DNA of 64,000 nucleotides from Sweltsa coloradensis (lineage: Eukaryota > Arthropoda > Insecta > Plecoptera > Chloroperlidae): the NCBI GenBank assembly GCA_024449915.1, contig JAMZAV010001301.1:248001-312000 (forward strand), given 5' to 3'. The notes beneath the pieces were generated by a model that made no database searches, was not told where the DNA came from, and worked only from the letters and a program-made list of their open reading frames with translations. Positions 41,908-52,718 of this stretch are shown here, piece after piece; within the stretch, counting starts at the first letter, position 1; each line of letters starts with the position of its first letter. Both the position numbers and the translations under genes were made by a program.

Positions 41908-42008
41908 ATTCTGGTCACGTCGTCGGGCGGTTCAGTGCCAAGGTCATCGTCAGCCGCGGCGCGCTGCCCTCTATCAGCGAAGTGCTGAACTACTTCCCAG
42001 GCTACTGA
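41908..42008 (+). CDS. Probable terminal coding exon, unrecognised protein
   Basis: After an AG at 41906-41907 the frame runs SGHVVGRFSAKVIV, SRGALPSISEVLNYFPGY and stops with TGA (42006-42008). Almost every codon ends in G or C (GTC GTC GGG CGG TTC, ATC GTC AGC CGC GGC GCG CTG CCC). This matches the ZP exons and contrasts with the AT-rich surroundings, so the frame is likely coding. The frame is closed by TGA at 41889-41891, so the exon must begin after that, and the AG at 41906 is the only acceptor seen. I do not recognise the family. The alternative plus-strand frame through the same DNA (66 codons, Arg-rich) has poorer composition. Confidence 0.5.
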
Positions 42009-43004
42009 AGCGCGAAGCTCGAACATCTTCGAGATTCTCAGGCGAGATTATTGCTGGATTATAATTAAACAAACGTTTTAAAAAGTTAAGGTCTCGTTTG
42101 ATTTATTTAACTCTTGACTACTTTATGTGTTTGCGAGCGAGGGGAAGTGAATGTTCAGGTTAAGTTGGACCACTTTAAGATTCCACTGGTGAGATTAATT
42201 TATAGCTACAGCTGGGCCTACGTCAAGGTTGGTAGTTGACACAAAACTTGTTATTTTTTATCATTAATATTAATAAATAAATATGATAATATAAAAATAT
42301 ATATAATAATAAATATGAATATAAAAATATATTATAATAAGGTTCCTAATAATAATAATTAAAAATAAGGTTCCTAATAATAATAATTATTATTATTATT
42401 ATTATTATTTACTATTTTAATTTTTTTTATTATAAAGATTATATAGCTATTTCAATACAAATACAACACACTATAAAACACCAAATTACAAAATTACAAA
42501 ATTTACCGAATGTACAATCATAGAATAGGAAATTTTATGATCACAAATTCGAAAATCAATACAATCGTATGTGTTTATATTGTAAGCTTAAACCTCAGTC
42601 GTTCATTTACAATATTTAAACAATAATTTAAAGGCAGCCATTTTAATTTTTAATTATAAAAATAAGTGTAAAAACTAAATATTACTAGGCCAATGCGTAA
42701 TTGCATTAAACTAAAATAAAATACAAATACAAGTTTGTACAATTATTTATATATATTTCGTTATTAGAGGAACGAAACGCCTCTACATGGATCACTTGTC
42801 TGTCCGTCCGTCCGCCCGTATATACGTAAGATTATCACAAATTTTGTAAATTTTGTAAATTTGTTACAGTTTGTGTGTTTGTTATGTGATACAGTTTATA
42901 ATTGTTTTAATAAGTTAAGGTTCGATTTGGTACTGTATTGTACTTCCAAAAAGTAATTTGTGTAAAATGTGTTTATGTATTGTATTCAAAATAGCTATAT
43001 TTCC
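42009..43004. other. No gene; AAT microsatellites
   Basis: (ATA)n and (TTA)n tracts lie near 42260-42415. AATAAA-like signals near 42270 could serve the exon upstream. No other feature was seen. Confidence 0.35.
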
Positions 43005-43217
43005 TTAATCAATCAATAATAATGGTCTCAGGATAAGAACCAGACATGGCCTCAGATTGGCAAGCGCTGTTATGTTGGCATTACCATTTAACACAGATGA
43101 CAATTGATTCCTATTGAATTTGTTGTCACCCTTGGGCTCAGGGGGCAGAGCTTCATCATCCTCACCAGTCACCACTGATATTTTAATGTCGGAGGAATTT
43201 ATTTTTGTATCTTGCAA
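43005..43217 (-). CDS. Possible coding fragment, acidic, unrecognised
   Basis: On the minus strand an AG (TGATTATTGCAAG) is followed by a 70-codon frame. Its first half is coding-like and acidic (DIKISVVTGEDDEALPPEPK) and its second half is hydrophobic, to a TAA stop. No homologous family was recognised. It may be a real last exon, a retrocopy or chance. Confidence 0.28.
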   Translation of the reverse strand: MQDTKINSSDIKISVVTGEDDEALPPEPKGDNKFNRNQLSSVLNGNANITALANLRPCLVLILRPLLLID

Positions 43218-43368
43218 TAATCAGTTGATCAAGTAGCTTCGCTCCCTATTATGTACTCCCGAGACCTTGATTGTTGCAGGTTATGAAGGAAGCACGGAAC
43301 ACCAGAGCTAAACCAGTGAACCTCAAATAAAACAATTCTTAAAGCAACGTTTATAAAATTCTGCTATA

Positions 43369-43613
43369 CTAGCTCCAACGAAAGAATGCAGATGCTTTGT
43401 AGTGGTGTGGGTAGTATGAATGCGCGGTTAAACGAATGTCGCCTTTGTGTATGAAAAAGAAATATATTTTACCAACACAAGCAGAAATTATCTGTGCTAG
43501 ATCACAGAGTTCCTCCGTGTGCAAGATCCACGCTGAGCTAGCGTGAATAGTTGACAAAGTTATTAGGTTGGGAAAACAAATTCGAGCCATCAGCATTCTT
43601 TCGTTGGAACCAC
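43369..43613. mobile_element. TATA-duplicating MITE, copy 3 (245 bp)
   Basis: Ends are CTAGCTCCAACGAAAGAATG and, inverted, GTGGTTCCAACGAAAGAATG. Both flanks read TATA (43365-43368 and 43614-43617). The interior is collinear with copy 2, including AGATCCACGCTGAGCTAGCG. Confidence 0.87.
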
Positions 43614-44727
43614 TATAGCAAGGCCGACCGAGCGTGTATTTATTGCGAGTAACTAAACGAAATGTTATCTCAGATTCAATCAAATCAAGTTTTAAAACGA
43701 TTCGTTTCGACTCATCCAGATCTGCATTCCATAATGATAGTCAGCACGCCTAAGTCAAGAAACAAGTTGTAAGAAGATGTTAGGGAGGGTTATGTAGGCC
43801 AATATGTATTAATCTTCGTGTGGTGCTAATTTCATTGATTAAAAATAATTGTAAATTAGAAAGAACGCACGAACGTGGCACGCCCCCCCCCCCCCCCCCC
43901 CCCCTCCCCCACTCACAATCACTACAGTAAGTATGTGTAAGTAATTAATATGGTAGCAGATGACATGTTAAATTAAGTTGCTGAAAATCAGAATTCTTAA
44001 TCTTATAATATGGGAATACGTATTAGTAGTAAAAGCAATTTAATTAATGTACTATAAGAAAGAAAATTATTTTTAAATAATGTGTATAGCATCTCCCTTG
44101 ATAAATGTTTCTTAAAAATTTAAAAGAATAATCAAGAATCATAAAGTTTTGTTGTGGAAATAAAAATTAAATATGAGAATTACGAAAAAACGATAACCCT
44201 ATTAGGCCTATATCTTGGCTTTGACGCTTATACAATTTTGTAAAAGATTTAAAAAATCATCGCTCACCCATAAACTAAAATGAAATTAAATGTTCTCGAT
44301 GAAATTATTCGCTAGGTGGAAATGATATCGGTGGTCTAGCGCGCGGGAAACCGGGAGCAACCCCCAAAAGAGTTCGATTTTTAAATTGAATATTATCAAT
44401 TGTATTGTCTTCAACATTGCATTCTTGTTCATGTGGTTAAAAGTAAGATTGGCCCTGGTAAGTGATCTAGATCCAAACAATACACACGGGCCCCACCCTA
44501 TATAGATTACGCATGCAGTGGGTGAAACTGTATTAGTGCGTGAGAATGTGGCCGCGCGCGATGTCTGGGGGGGGGGTCAGGTCAGGGATCGCGGAGCTTT
44601 CACTCACAGCCACCTAGGACTTTCTAGCACCGCGCCGCGCTGGCTGGACTGGCTGGACTGGCTGGGCTGTGTTGGTCCAAGATTCTAGATCGATGCTAGA
44701 TTTACCAAATAACGACGATATATACAC
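43614..44727. other. Unassigned; poly-C run
   Basis: A run of about 22 C, then TCCCCC, lies at 43884-43910 after GGCACG. It could be a hAT MITE remnant. A three-fold GGCTGGACT tandem lies near 44640. Nothing else is supported. Confidence 0.35.
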
Positions 44728-45168
44728 AATATTTTTTTTCTTTTCTGTTTTCTTTTTTGATAGTTTTTTTCCCTAATTCTAGCTTTCTTTCTTTCTTTCT
44801 TTCTTTGTATCATTCATTCATTCATTCATTCATTCATTCTTTCTTTCTATCTTTCTTTCTTTCTTGGTTTGTTTTTCCTTTCCTTTTCCCTTTTCTTTTC
44901 TATTATTTATTTTTCATTTTTTTATATTTGGTAAGCCTGTATAAATTAATTTAATTTAATATCATTTTTTATTTTGTAACCAAAATTATTGTGTTATAAA
45001 TTATTAAATTATTCGTTGTTGTAATATTACTATTTCAATTCAAATATTTATTTCTCTGTAGTTCATTGTTGTGTCTGCATTCATGATGAATGCAATGTAT
45101 TGTATTGTATTTTGTTGCCCTCCTTAGAAAATCAGTGAATAGAAGGCGTTAATAAATAAATGAAAATA
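44728..45168 (+). repeat. LINE-type 3' region, long copy 2
   Basis: It starts in a (TTTC)n and (ATTC)n pyrimidine tract, then ATTTTTTATATTTGGTAAGC, ATCATTTTTTATTTTGTAAC, CAAAATTATTGTGTTATAAA, GTAATATTACTATTTCAATT, TGTGTCTGCATTCATG, TTGCCCTCCTTAGAAAATCA and GGCGTTAATAAATAAATG. It is collinear with 40790-41152. Confidence 0.65.
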
Positions 45169-45465
45169 AGTGTTCATCGAAAGAACTCATGTCTCTTCTC
45201 GACCAGATATTCCATCAACATTTAGCTATTGACTGAAGAAACTGTCTGATGTAAACCCTTCAGTTAGGATTGCTGGTAGGCGGAATTAAGCTAACGAGCT
45301 CTCAATTTAGCGCCTTGTTCACAAGAACTAAAGCAGTTCAACTTTGTTGACTTATTCTAATCGGTAACGTACAAAACTTAATTCGGGAAGTGACAGATTC
45401 AAATCCAACCAGCGGCAATCTTAACACATCATTTTCCAAAACGTTTTGGTTTTATTCAGACGGAC
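45169..45465. other. Possible SINE1 remnants
   Basis: Short matches CCTTCAGTTAGGATTGCTGG (about 45258, minus) and CAGATTCAAATCCAACC (about 45393, plus) look like decayed SINE1 pieces. Too short for a firm call. Confidence 0.3.
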
Positions 45466-45755
45466 TGTTAATTCCTAGCAACGAGGCACATAATAAATTT
45501 TAAGTTGTTCTGAATCGGCCTTGTTGATTCTGGCGTTGATCCGCGGTGTTCGCACTGTCCATACCACTGATCGCTATATTTCAATAAAAAAATATCGATC
45601 GTTGGTTGGTTATCGCTCACTCGTCGATTGCGTCGGGGCCTACAGGGTTGGCTTGGTCGCTTTGATTTACTATCCCTCACTGAAAATCAGTTATATAACT
45701 GAGTGGGTAGACTCTAAATACAATGTATTTATTTATTTATTTATTTATTTATACT
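45466..45755 (+). mobile_element. R4 repeat, copy 4
   Basis: CCTAGCAACGAGGCACATAA, GGCGTTGATCCGCGGTGTTC, ATCGCTCACTCGTCGATTGC, GTCGGGGCCTACAGGGTTGG, ACTGAGTGGGTAGACTCTAA and a (TTTA)n end at 45727-45755. One of the clearest copies, with the simple repeat at its 3' side. Confidence 0.75.
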
Positions 45756-46580
45756 GTCCTATGGATACTCCTTTAAAACTATCCTATAATACTCTGCACC
45801 TATTAGTTAGTTAGCCATCAGAAGATGGACGAGTTGCCTCTAGACAAACGACTGTTATCAGTTAAAACTCTGAATAAATCAACTATATATGCAAATATAC
45901 AGCTTATACTGACCAACCGTTGAAAATAATTTGATAGGAGGAATGATACAGCTAGGTGTTTTTAAATTTTGAAAACATCTGCAAAGAAAGCTTTTTCATT
46001 GTATTATTATTGGTTACTTGGCAATACTCGAGACCAACATCTTTACGACTGGCGGTCATATGAGAAACCCGTTATTTAGGAAAACATAGGGATTAATATA
46101 GGCGAAAGTCGGTATGTACCGTAGTATTATCACACCTGAGAGTTAACATGTAGCGTTCTGGTGGTTTATTCCTCAGAAAACATCTATTGGGCTTGTTTAG
46201 TCAGGTAACAAGTTCCAAACACAACTTGTAAGTTCTCTGCACCACTGACCCTCACATGTTGTTTGATAGTTGGGCTGAGAGCATGGATCACGTGGTAGCT
46301 GATCCGTATTTATTTATTTTTATTTATCAATATTTTAATTTATTTGTACATTTGAACACTGTAACATTAAAAATAAATGCGAGAATTACAGAAAGAGTAT
46401 CTACCCCGTAGTACGTGAGTACCTGTCACCCTCTAATGGCGTATAACTTTACTACAATAAATAAATAAATAAATAATAAAAAAATATGTAGGATGTTCAT
46501 GAACGCCATAGCTACAGATGAGATTTGAATTAACTTTGTGTTTGGGCTGTTGCGTCGTGTCGATGATGAGTCCTGCTCGA
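45756..46580. other. No feature recognised
   Basis: AT-rich with an (AAAT)n tract at 46456-46478. Nothing else is supported. Confidence 0.4.
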
Positions 46581-46614
46581 CGTTTCGCCACCCATGTTGG
46601 TGGCTTCTTCAAGA
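46581..46614 (-). other. Hammerhead-core-like motif, Penelope-type context
   Basis: The minus strand reads TTGAAGA, A, GCCACC-AACAT-GGGTGGC, GAAAC. This is a strong 6-bp stem between a changed CUGANGA box (C to U) and GAAAC. The following GTCGAGCAGGACTC...TCGAC could form part of stem III, but no proper UH cleavage site follows. Similar text is typical of terminal regions of Penelope-like elements, as far as I recall. No PLE protein was found. Confidence 0.35.
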
Positions 46615-46674
46615 CTGATACCAATAACATGAAATGAAAGCACAAGCCCAAGGAGCATACGTTGACTGATTGGA

Positions 46675-47079
46675 TATTGCTTAACGTCTCATATTAATGC
46701 ACTTTGGCTAATAGAGACGATGAGTGGTGATAGATGAGGATGAAGTGTGAACAGAAGGGAGGAAAGTACCAAGGGGACAAACGGCTTAACGTCCCATCCG
46801 ACAAGAACCAAGGGGACAAACGGCTTAACGTCCCATCCGACAAGACGGTGTAACTTTGACAGTCATATAGGTTCCTCCACTAACCCGGAATGCCGAGCAG
46901 ACGTCGAGGAGAACGAAGCCGTTACACTAGCTTACGAACCCTCCATCTGCTCTAACCAGCGGTATACGTGAGTTTCAGGGCAGAGCGGTCACCCACTCTA
47001 CCCATGACCACGCCTGATTCTGCTTAACTTCGGTGTTCGAGTGGGAACCGGTTAAACGAGCTCGGCTAAATCGCTGGTT
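46675..47079 (-). mobile_element. 5S rRNA-headed SINE, with internal duplication
   Basis: Head, body and tail are as in the 28257 copy: CCGGTTCCCACTCGAACACC, GAAGTTAAGCAGAATCAGGC, GGATGGGACGTTAAGCCGTT, GTGCATTAATATGAGACGTT. The ACCAAGGGGACAAACGGCTT AACGTCCCATCCGACAAG block occurs twice in tandem (about 46768 and 46808), and the CCCGGTACCGG block is lost at the same place. Confidence 0.83.
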
Positions 47080-47266
47080 CGATCATACGTAACTCAATAA
47101 AATGTGTATTTAGAGTATATCACAGAACAGATTCTGGTAGGATATTAATTATTCATGTTTCTTATAGTGAGACGCGAATGCCGAGATTGAGTCCTTAAAA
47201 CATTATATTTTATAAGTCACCTAAAGAGGATCGCACCGGAAAACAAATGAATGCAGCTTACACACC

Positions 47267-47533
47267 ATGACCATATCCCACTCAAGAGTTCATATTATAT
47301 TCATTAAAACCCTACGACTACAAGAAGGATTTCCAGCCAAAGACGTTCCAAGTGTTAGAAACTTTTTGACTGAATTTTTGGAAGAGGAGTTAAATTTATT
47401 AAGTCTGCTGACCAACCGTTGGATGACCACTGACCATTATCAGCTAATTGAAAACTAAAATTTTATTTAAAAAAATATTACATTATTACAGAATGTAGAT
47501 ATATAAATGTTTTTGTAAAAAAAAAAAAAAAAG
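47267..47533 (+). pseudogene. Possible 5'-truncated retrocopy with poly-A
   Basis: A 63-codon frame ends in TAA at 47456-47458. Its second half (FPAKDVPSVRNFLTEF, LEEELNLLSLLTNRW) is coding-like and suggests a helical protein. About 45 bp later ATATATAAATG precedes a run of 15-16 A at 47518-47533. Frame, 3' UTR, signal and poly-A in one piece look like a processed copy of an mRNA. The parent gene was not recognised. No flanking duplication was found. Confidence 0.35.
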
Positions 47534-47906
47534 TTTATGATTGCTAAGGTTACGTATTCCATCATCGAAACAGGCATCGAAATTTCCCATACAATATTAT
47601 GCAACACGATTCAACTAGAAGGAAGAAATAGCTCGTATTTTAGGCGCACACACGTTCAATATCTTACGCTTCCACTCAGGGTACGGATTTCGTTTTACCG
47701 TTAGCTCCATTACTTCTGATGAGATTGATTTCTGCACGTGCTGTTCATGCTTATTCTGCACGTGCATACGTCACGTGCGATAATGAGCGGAGAAATGACA
47801 CCCATCAGAATCCGTTAGCTGATATCGGTGTTCAGCACGAACACTTACGTGAGGAAGGTTGTAAAGTACGTGGACGTTAAATGTGCGCTGCGAATCATTT
47901 CGTCGG
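47534..47906. other. No feature recognised
   Basis: Several CACGTGC/GCACGTG-type words cluster at 47735-47780. No gene was supported. Confidence 0.3.
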
Positions 47907-48209
47907 AGGGGGAAGAGGATGGGAAACCCGGTACCGGCACGTAGTCTACTCCTTTCGAAAGTACCAAGGGGATCGACGGCTTAACGTCCCATCCCAAAGG
48001 ACGGTGTCACCTTGACAGTCATATAGGTTCCTCCACTAACCCGGACTGCCGAGCAGACGTCGAGGAGAACGAAGCCGTAACACTAGCTCTCGAACCCTCC
48101 ATCTGCTCTAACCAGCGTTCACCCACTCTCCCCTGACCACGCCCGAGGTTGCTTTACTTCGGTGTTCGAGTGGGAACCGGCTAAGCGACCGCGGCTAAAC
48201 CGCTGGTTG
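47907..48209 (-). mobile_element. 5S rRNA-headed SINE, 3'-truncated
   Basis: The minus-strand head ACCAGCGGTTTAGCCGCGGT, CCGGTTCCCACTCGAACACC and GAAGTAAAGCAACCTCGGGC, then the body as far as CCGGTACCGGGTTTCCCATC. The shared GTGCATTAATATGAGACG tail is absent. Part of the box-C region is deleted compared with 28257-28703. Confidence 0.8.
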
Positions 48210-48649
48210 TAATTATTTTAGATCGACGTTCAACTGCAATTCATAGAGTCTACTGTGGTGACTAGACCAGCCACCAGAAACCCTGACTGAAGTTATTTCT
48301 TCAAGATTTCCTTAGTGAGAAAGCGAGAACAATTTCAGTCATACAAAAAACCTTTTTTGTGATTCTCCTTACAACTTATAACTTGTAAGTTATCACTTGG
48401 GCAAACTTTCTATGTAAAGTCTTTTCAGTTATATCGGTGGAGCTGGGAGCATATTCGTTATTCACTAAAATATGTTTATAACTCGTAGAAACAATCTAAA
48501 TGCCATGAATCCAAAAATATATATAAAATAAAGTAAATGTTTATGTAGAACAATCGAAAATTGATCTTTTATTTATATGTATAATATTCGGAAAGATTCA
48601 AATACAGCAAGCCATTTTAAATTGAAACATGAAACAGTAGAGAACTAAT
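48210..48649. other. Unassigned; SINE1 scrap
   Basis: ACCCTGACTGAAGTTATTTC at about 48287 followed by GATTTCCTTAGTGAG resembles the SINE1 body. Nothing else was seen. Confidence 0.3.
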
Positions 48650-49216
48650 TGCATGAGCGAAGCGAAGACTTCAATTTCACAGACCCCCCACAAATTTAGC
48701 TATAGGGTGTTGTTTTATTTTTCTTGTGTGTTTGTTCGCTCTCTACCGGGCAAACGGCATATGCGATCTTGATAAAAATTGGAGAGGACCTTCGAAATTT
48801 CTGAACTTAGAGCTGCCACGTTCTTGGGTACAATCGAAGATATATTTCTCATGAATATCGTACTTTGACGATTTTTTTTTAAATTTGTAGTGCGATATTT
48901 TCGTGACATTTGGGCCGATTCTGACCAAACGGGTGGGGGCTACAACGTTGATATTTCATATGTACATTAATGTTATAGTTATGTATTGCTTTTTAAAAGA
49001 AAAAGTAGAAATAAAATTAGCCAGAATCCCTAAAATAAAGGTTTTAATATGATTTTTTTTAGGTTTATAATAACAATTTACAAGTAACAATAGTAACTTG
49101 ACAACAATCACCAAATGCGTTCAAAAGGCATTTGATAAGTAAATAGATACCACGCAAACTAAAAACTTACAAAAAAGCTCATCCATCAACGCGACGGGAC
49201 TTAAGCGTTTTCCTAG
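48650..49216 (+). mobile_element. Helitron-like element, subfamily A
   Basis: It starts TTGCATGAGCGAAGCGAAGA after A and ends GCTCATCCATCAACGCGACG, GGACTTAAGCGTTTTCCTAG, with T next (A|T site). The body keeps GGGCCGATTCTGACCAAACG. It is non-coding. Confidence 0.8.
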
Positions 49217-49608
49217 TAACTACACAAACATGAGAGAAAAAAACACGATAACAAGACATTACAGGGAAAGCATAGCGACTTTGATGTCTTTTTTTTAAAT
49301 ATGCACGGAGAGAATATGTCAAGATAAAGTTTGTTGGAAGATAAGTTGTTGAAGGTAGAAGGAAGACGGTGAGACAGTGATCTTTGTAACAGCGTGAGTC
49401 TATAGGGGTATTGAGGTGGAAGATGTGGTTGAGACGAGTATTACGGGAAAGAACATGTAAGTGGAAGATTGAAACAAGTTCGTAGGACCTTATGTAACCA
49501 ACCATGATGCTTTTCAAATATTTCATGTCATGTAAGCACCTCCTTCTTTCCAAGGGTTTAGTATCAGTAATAATTGTATTTATTGTCGACACCGTAAGGT
49601 TCATTTCT
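49217..49608. other. No supported gene
   Basis: A 150-codon minus-strand frame (49179-49631) covers this stretch and enters the Helitron end. It has no motif or codon bias and is treated as chance. Confidence 0.35.
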
Positions 49609-49790
49609 CGATTTGGATAGTCGGGAAACACTCCCGTAGGTGTAATTGTTATTATTTACTACAATACAATACAATTCAGAGATAAAATGTACCCGTCCCG
49701 ATGGTCTAGTGGTTAAGACGCTCGCCTGGAATGCGGGAGACCGGGGTTCAAATCCCGTTTAATCTTTTACTTTCTACTTGTTATTGTATT
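49609..49790 (+). mobile_element. tRNA-like repeat, T family, copy 3
   Basis: TCTCGATTTGGATAGTCGGG and ACACTCCCGTAGGTGTAATT (as in 18340-18400) precede the tRNA-like TCCCGATGGTCTAGTGGTTA, GACGCTCGCCTGGAATGCGG, GAGACCGGGGTTCAAATCCC. The anticodon loop CTGGAAT again has GGA. The body resembles Asp/Glu-type tRNAs, but the 3' acceptor strand (GTTTAAT) no longer pairs, so it is not a functional tRNA. Confidence 0.6.
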
Positions 49791-51600
49791 TGAAAAAGTC
49801 TCTACCAATATAAAGAGCTAGTGATTTGTAAACAGTGTAGAACGGTTCATTTCTGAACACACGCAAGACTCAAGATTCTTTAAAACTTGTAAACATTCGT
49901 TTCACTGACAGAATAACCGTACTTTTTAGATTTATGTCTTGCTACTCCCGCATTGAAATCTCCAAAACTGTATTTCATGGAACTTCCGGAAATATTTCTG
50001 CGTAAGAAACAATGTAAAGTAAAACCATGTTATAGCGGCTTTAAATGTGTATTATTTATAAAGAGTGAATTCTAAGTTAGCCCATGAGAGAAAGGGTTCG
50101 TTGGTATAATAATACAACAGAGCGTGCTTTAAAAGCGAATTACTTGTGGACTGTAAATCTTGGATCGTGCTTGGAATGTTATGCTGAGCTTACTTGAGAT
50201 AAGTTTCACTGTCAGTCTTATAACAAGTCAGAGATGGCTGGGGAGATATGGAATCAGTCAGATGACTAAAGAGATTGGTACAGATTGTTAGTGTTGACTG
50301 AACGTGACTGAACTACTTAGAGGCTGCGCTGATTTTAGCAATCACAACACAAGTTATACCCCCCCCCCCCCCCCTCCCGCCAAGCTTGTCAACAAGCCAC
50401 AATGTTAAGACTACTCCTCCCAACCAGAACTGTTTAAAACACTCTCCTCATCTAGAGAAATAAACAAGACAATATTTAACTATGCATAAATAAATATACT
50501 GTTTTTTAAATTAAATTGTACGACAAACACCAAATTGTACAAAGAAAATATGTTTAAACTATTGGCCTAAGCGTAAATATTTCACATTAAAAAAGATGAT
50601 GGTGGTTAATATTTAAATTATGAATTTGAATATTCAACCTTATTGACTTGACTGAAGTAAATCTTTGCAAATTTAAATATTTTTAATTGTACTTGTATGT
50701 TGGTTTTGTTCTGTTGGTGCTTAGTTTTTGTTAAGTTTCGTGCATTGTGTATATGTTTTCTTGGTAAAAATTAACAACATAGTACCATAAAAGTAAATAA
50801 ACTCGTACAATTTCAACTTTTTGTTATAAAAAACCTCATCTCAGCCAAACGAACAAATTACACACGCCTAATAACTAACCATTTAAAATAACTTCCCACA
50901 TTAAACATTTGTTCCTAAATGAGCAAAATGCCAAACTACTAACGTTGAGATCCAAATCACTACAACACTAAACCGCGCTAATTAGATGCGCTAATGAGCG
51001 TTGTATTAGTGATATAAACTGAAACTGCCGGGACTGGTTTTACTAGAACAAATAACTATCTAGAGCAGGCACGTTACGATACTATCCGAAGATAGTTGGA
51101 ATATAGGTTAGTATAATCAGACCTAATGTGCGGGCTATGAAGGTAACTGTATTTTGTTTGTTATAGTCAATGAACGTGAGTTTAACCATGGATTTACGAC
51201 GTCAGTTACTATTCTAAGTCCATGGTTTAAAGATACTAGGACGAACAGTAACATATTTTAATTGACTGTCAACGCTATGACTTTAAATTAATTTGCTGTG
51301 CTCTTTAGATTCTGACGAATTCTTGCTTTTTGGAATGGACGGGAAAAAGAGATAAACGATACATAAAAAACAACAAATTAGAAATAAATACTCAAAATTT
51401 TGCAAAATCGTAAAATATATACAACCAACGATTATATAAAAAGTACTCAAAATGCAAAATATTTTTCAACTCAAAATGAACACAATCCTATCCTAGATGT
51501 CAAAATTATCATGGCTATATACCAAATTGGCTAAATGAATTAGATTATTAGTCATAATAATAATATATTGACAATTATTTTTAGTTTTAATCCACACTTA
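49791..51600. other. No gene; poly-C run at 50360
   Basis: AT-rich. A run of 16 C followed by TCCCGCC lies at about 50359-50381 and may be a hAT remnant. No exon or RNA was supported. Confidence 0.4.
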
Positions 51601-51604
51601 TTAA

Positions 51605-52143
51605 GAGGGTACGCTGAGCTTGGCCCAACTCAAATGCGCGCAAACAGGTGTTGATGATTTCTGCTGAACGGTTGGTAATATCATTACCAAATTTTGAATG
51701 GATGTTAATAAAGTACTTTTATACTGATATCCGTAATTGGTTGCACAAAATATGCCTTAAAGATCCATTGCGAGACATAAGTCCAAAACGTGCAAAAATG
51801 GGAAATCCAAAGCATGGATTTATCTTACGATAAAACCAAATTGACCTGCGCGATTCATATGGATTTATACGTTGTTATCCATTATGCAAATTTGAGTTAA
51901 AGAAATCTGTACACTTGGAATAAATTCCCGAAGTTGAACAAAATTGAGTAAATTTGGGTGATTTCACTTAATTTTAATTCAAAATCAATGAATTAATTTA
52001 GGAATACGCGTAATGGATAACATAGATTTATTCTTTATAAACGTTAGTGTGAAATTTGATACTGGTGTTATAAACCGTTTACACGGAAAATCCAGAAAGC
52101 TGAGCGCTTAAACTCGCCTCCGTTCTAGCCTCAGCATACCCTC
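51605..52143. mobile_element. TTAA-flanked element with GAGGGTAYGCTGAG ends
   Basis: Left GAGGGTACGCTGAGCTTGGC and right, inverted, GAGGGTATGCTGAGGCTAGA. TTAA lies on both sides (51601-51604 and 52144-52147). Internal inverted words (ATGGATTTATACGTTGTTAT against ACGCGTAATGGATAACATAG) suggest a folded structure. No transposase was seen. A Kolobok or piggyBac-type MITE is likely. Confidence 0.75.
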
Positions 52144-52334
52144 TTAATATATAACGTTAATTTTAAGTATAGTCCGTCTCACTGAGTTAAGAGAAGTCAA
52201 ACTCATACTATATCTCTCTAGTGTAGGCCTATACAAAAACTACTCAATGCCATCATCATTGCCTGCAAGTCCTTCAGTCTGTATTGCCTCTGACGGGCAT
52301 CGTCCAGAAGACTCTTGAATCCCGTGCTACTCGT

Positions 52335-52339
52335 GAGCA

Positions 52340-52407
<68 letters not shown>

Positions 52408-52710
52408 ATTGTATTGAGAGTCTACCCACTCAGTTATATAACTGATTTTCAGTGGGGAGCAGTAAATCAAAACGACCAAGCTAACCCTGTAGGCCCCGAC
52501 GCAATCGACGAGTGAGCGATAACCAACCAAAGATCGATATTTTTAATAGGATATATAGCAAATCAGTGGTCTGGACAGTGCGAACACCCGCGGATCAACG
52601 CCAGAATCAACAAGGCCGATTAAGAACAACTCTGAATTTATTATGTGCTTCGTTGCTAGGACGGCTCCAAAGTCACCGTTTACAAACTCCTAAGACAAGA
52701 ACTTAAGTCC
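52335..52710 (-). mobile_element. R4 repeat, copy 5, with long AAAT microsatellite
   Basis: (AAAT)n at 52340-52410 is followed by GAGTCTACCCACTCAGTTAT, CAGTGGGGAGCAGTAAATCA, GTAGGCCCCGACGCAATCGA, GCGAACACCCGCGGATCAAC, AGGACGGCTCCAAAGTCACC and CTCCTAAGACAAGAACTTAA. It is the longest copy and directly abuts the hAT-like MITE at 52719. Confidence 0.78.
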
Positions 52711-52718
52711 AAGTCAGA

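Noticed and set aside
43260..43330. Plus-strand acceptor TTGATTGTTGCAG followed by a 16-codon frame and stop
   Set aside because: The acceptor is good, but the frame is too short and lacks any partner exon. Chance cannot be excluded.
49179..49631. 150-codon minus-strand frame
   Set aside because: It overlaps a Helitron-like end, has no codon bias, no motif and no splice context.
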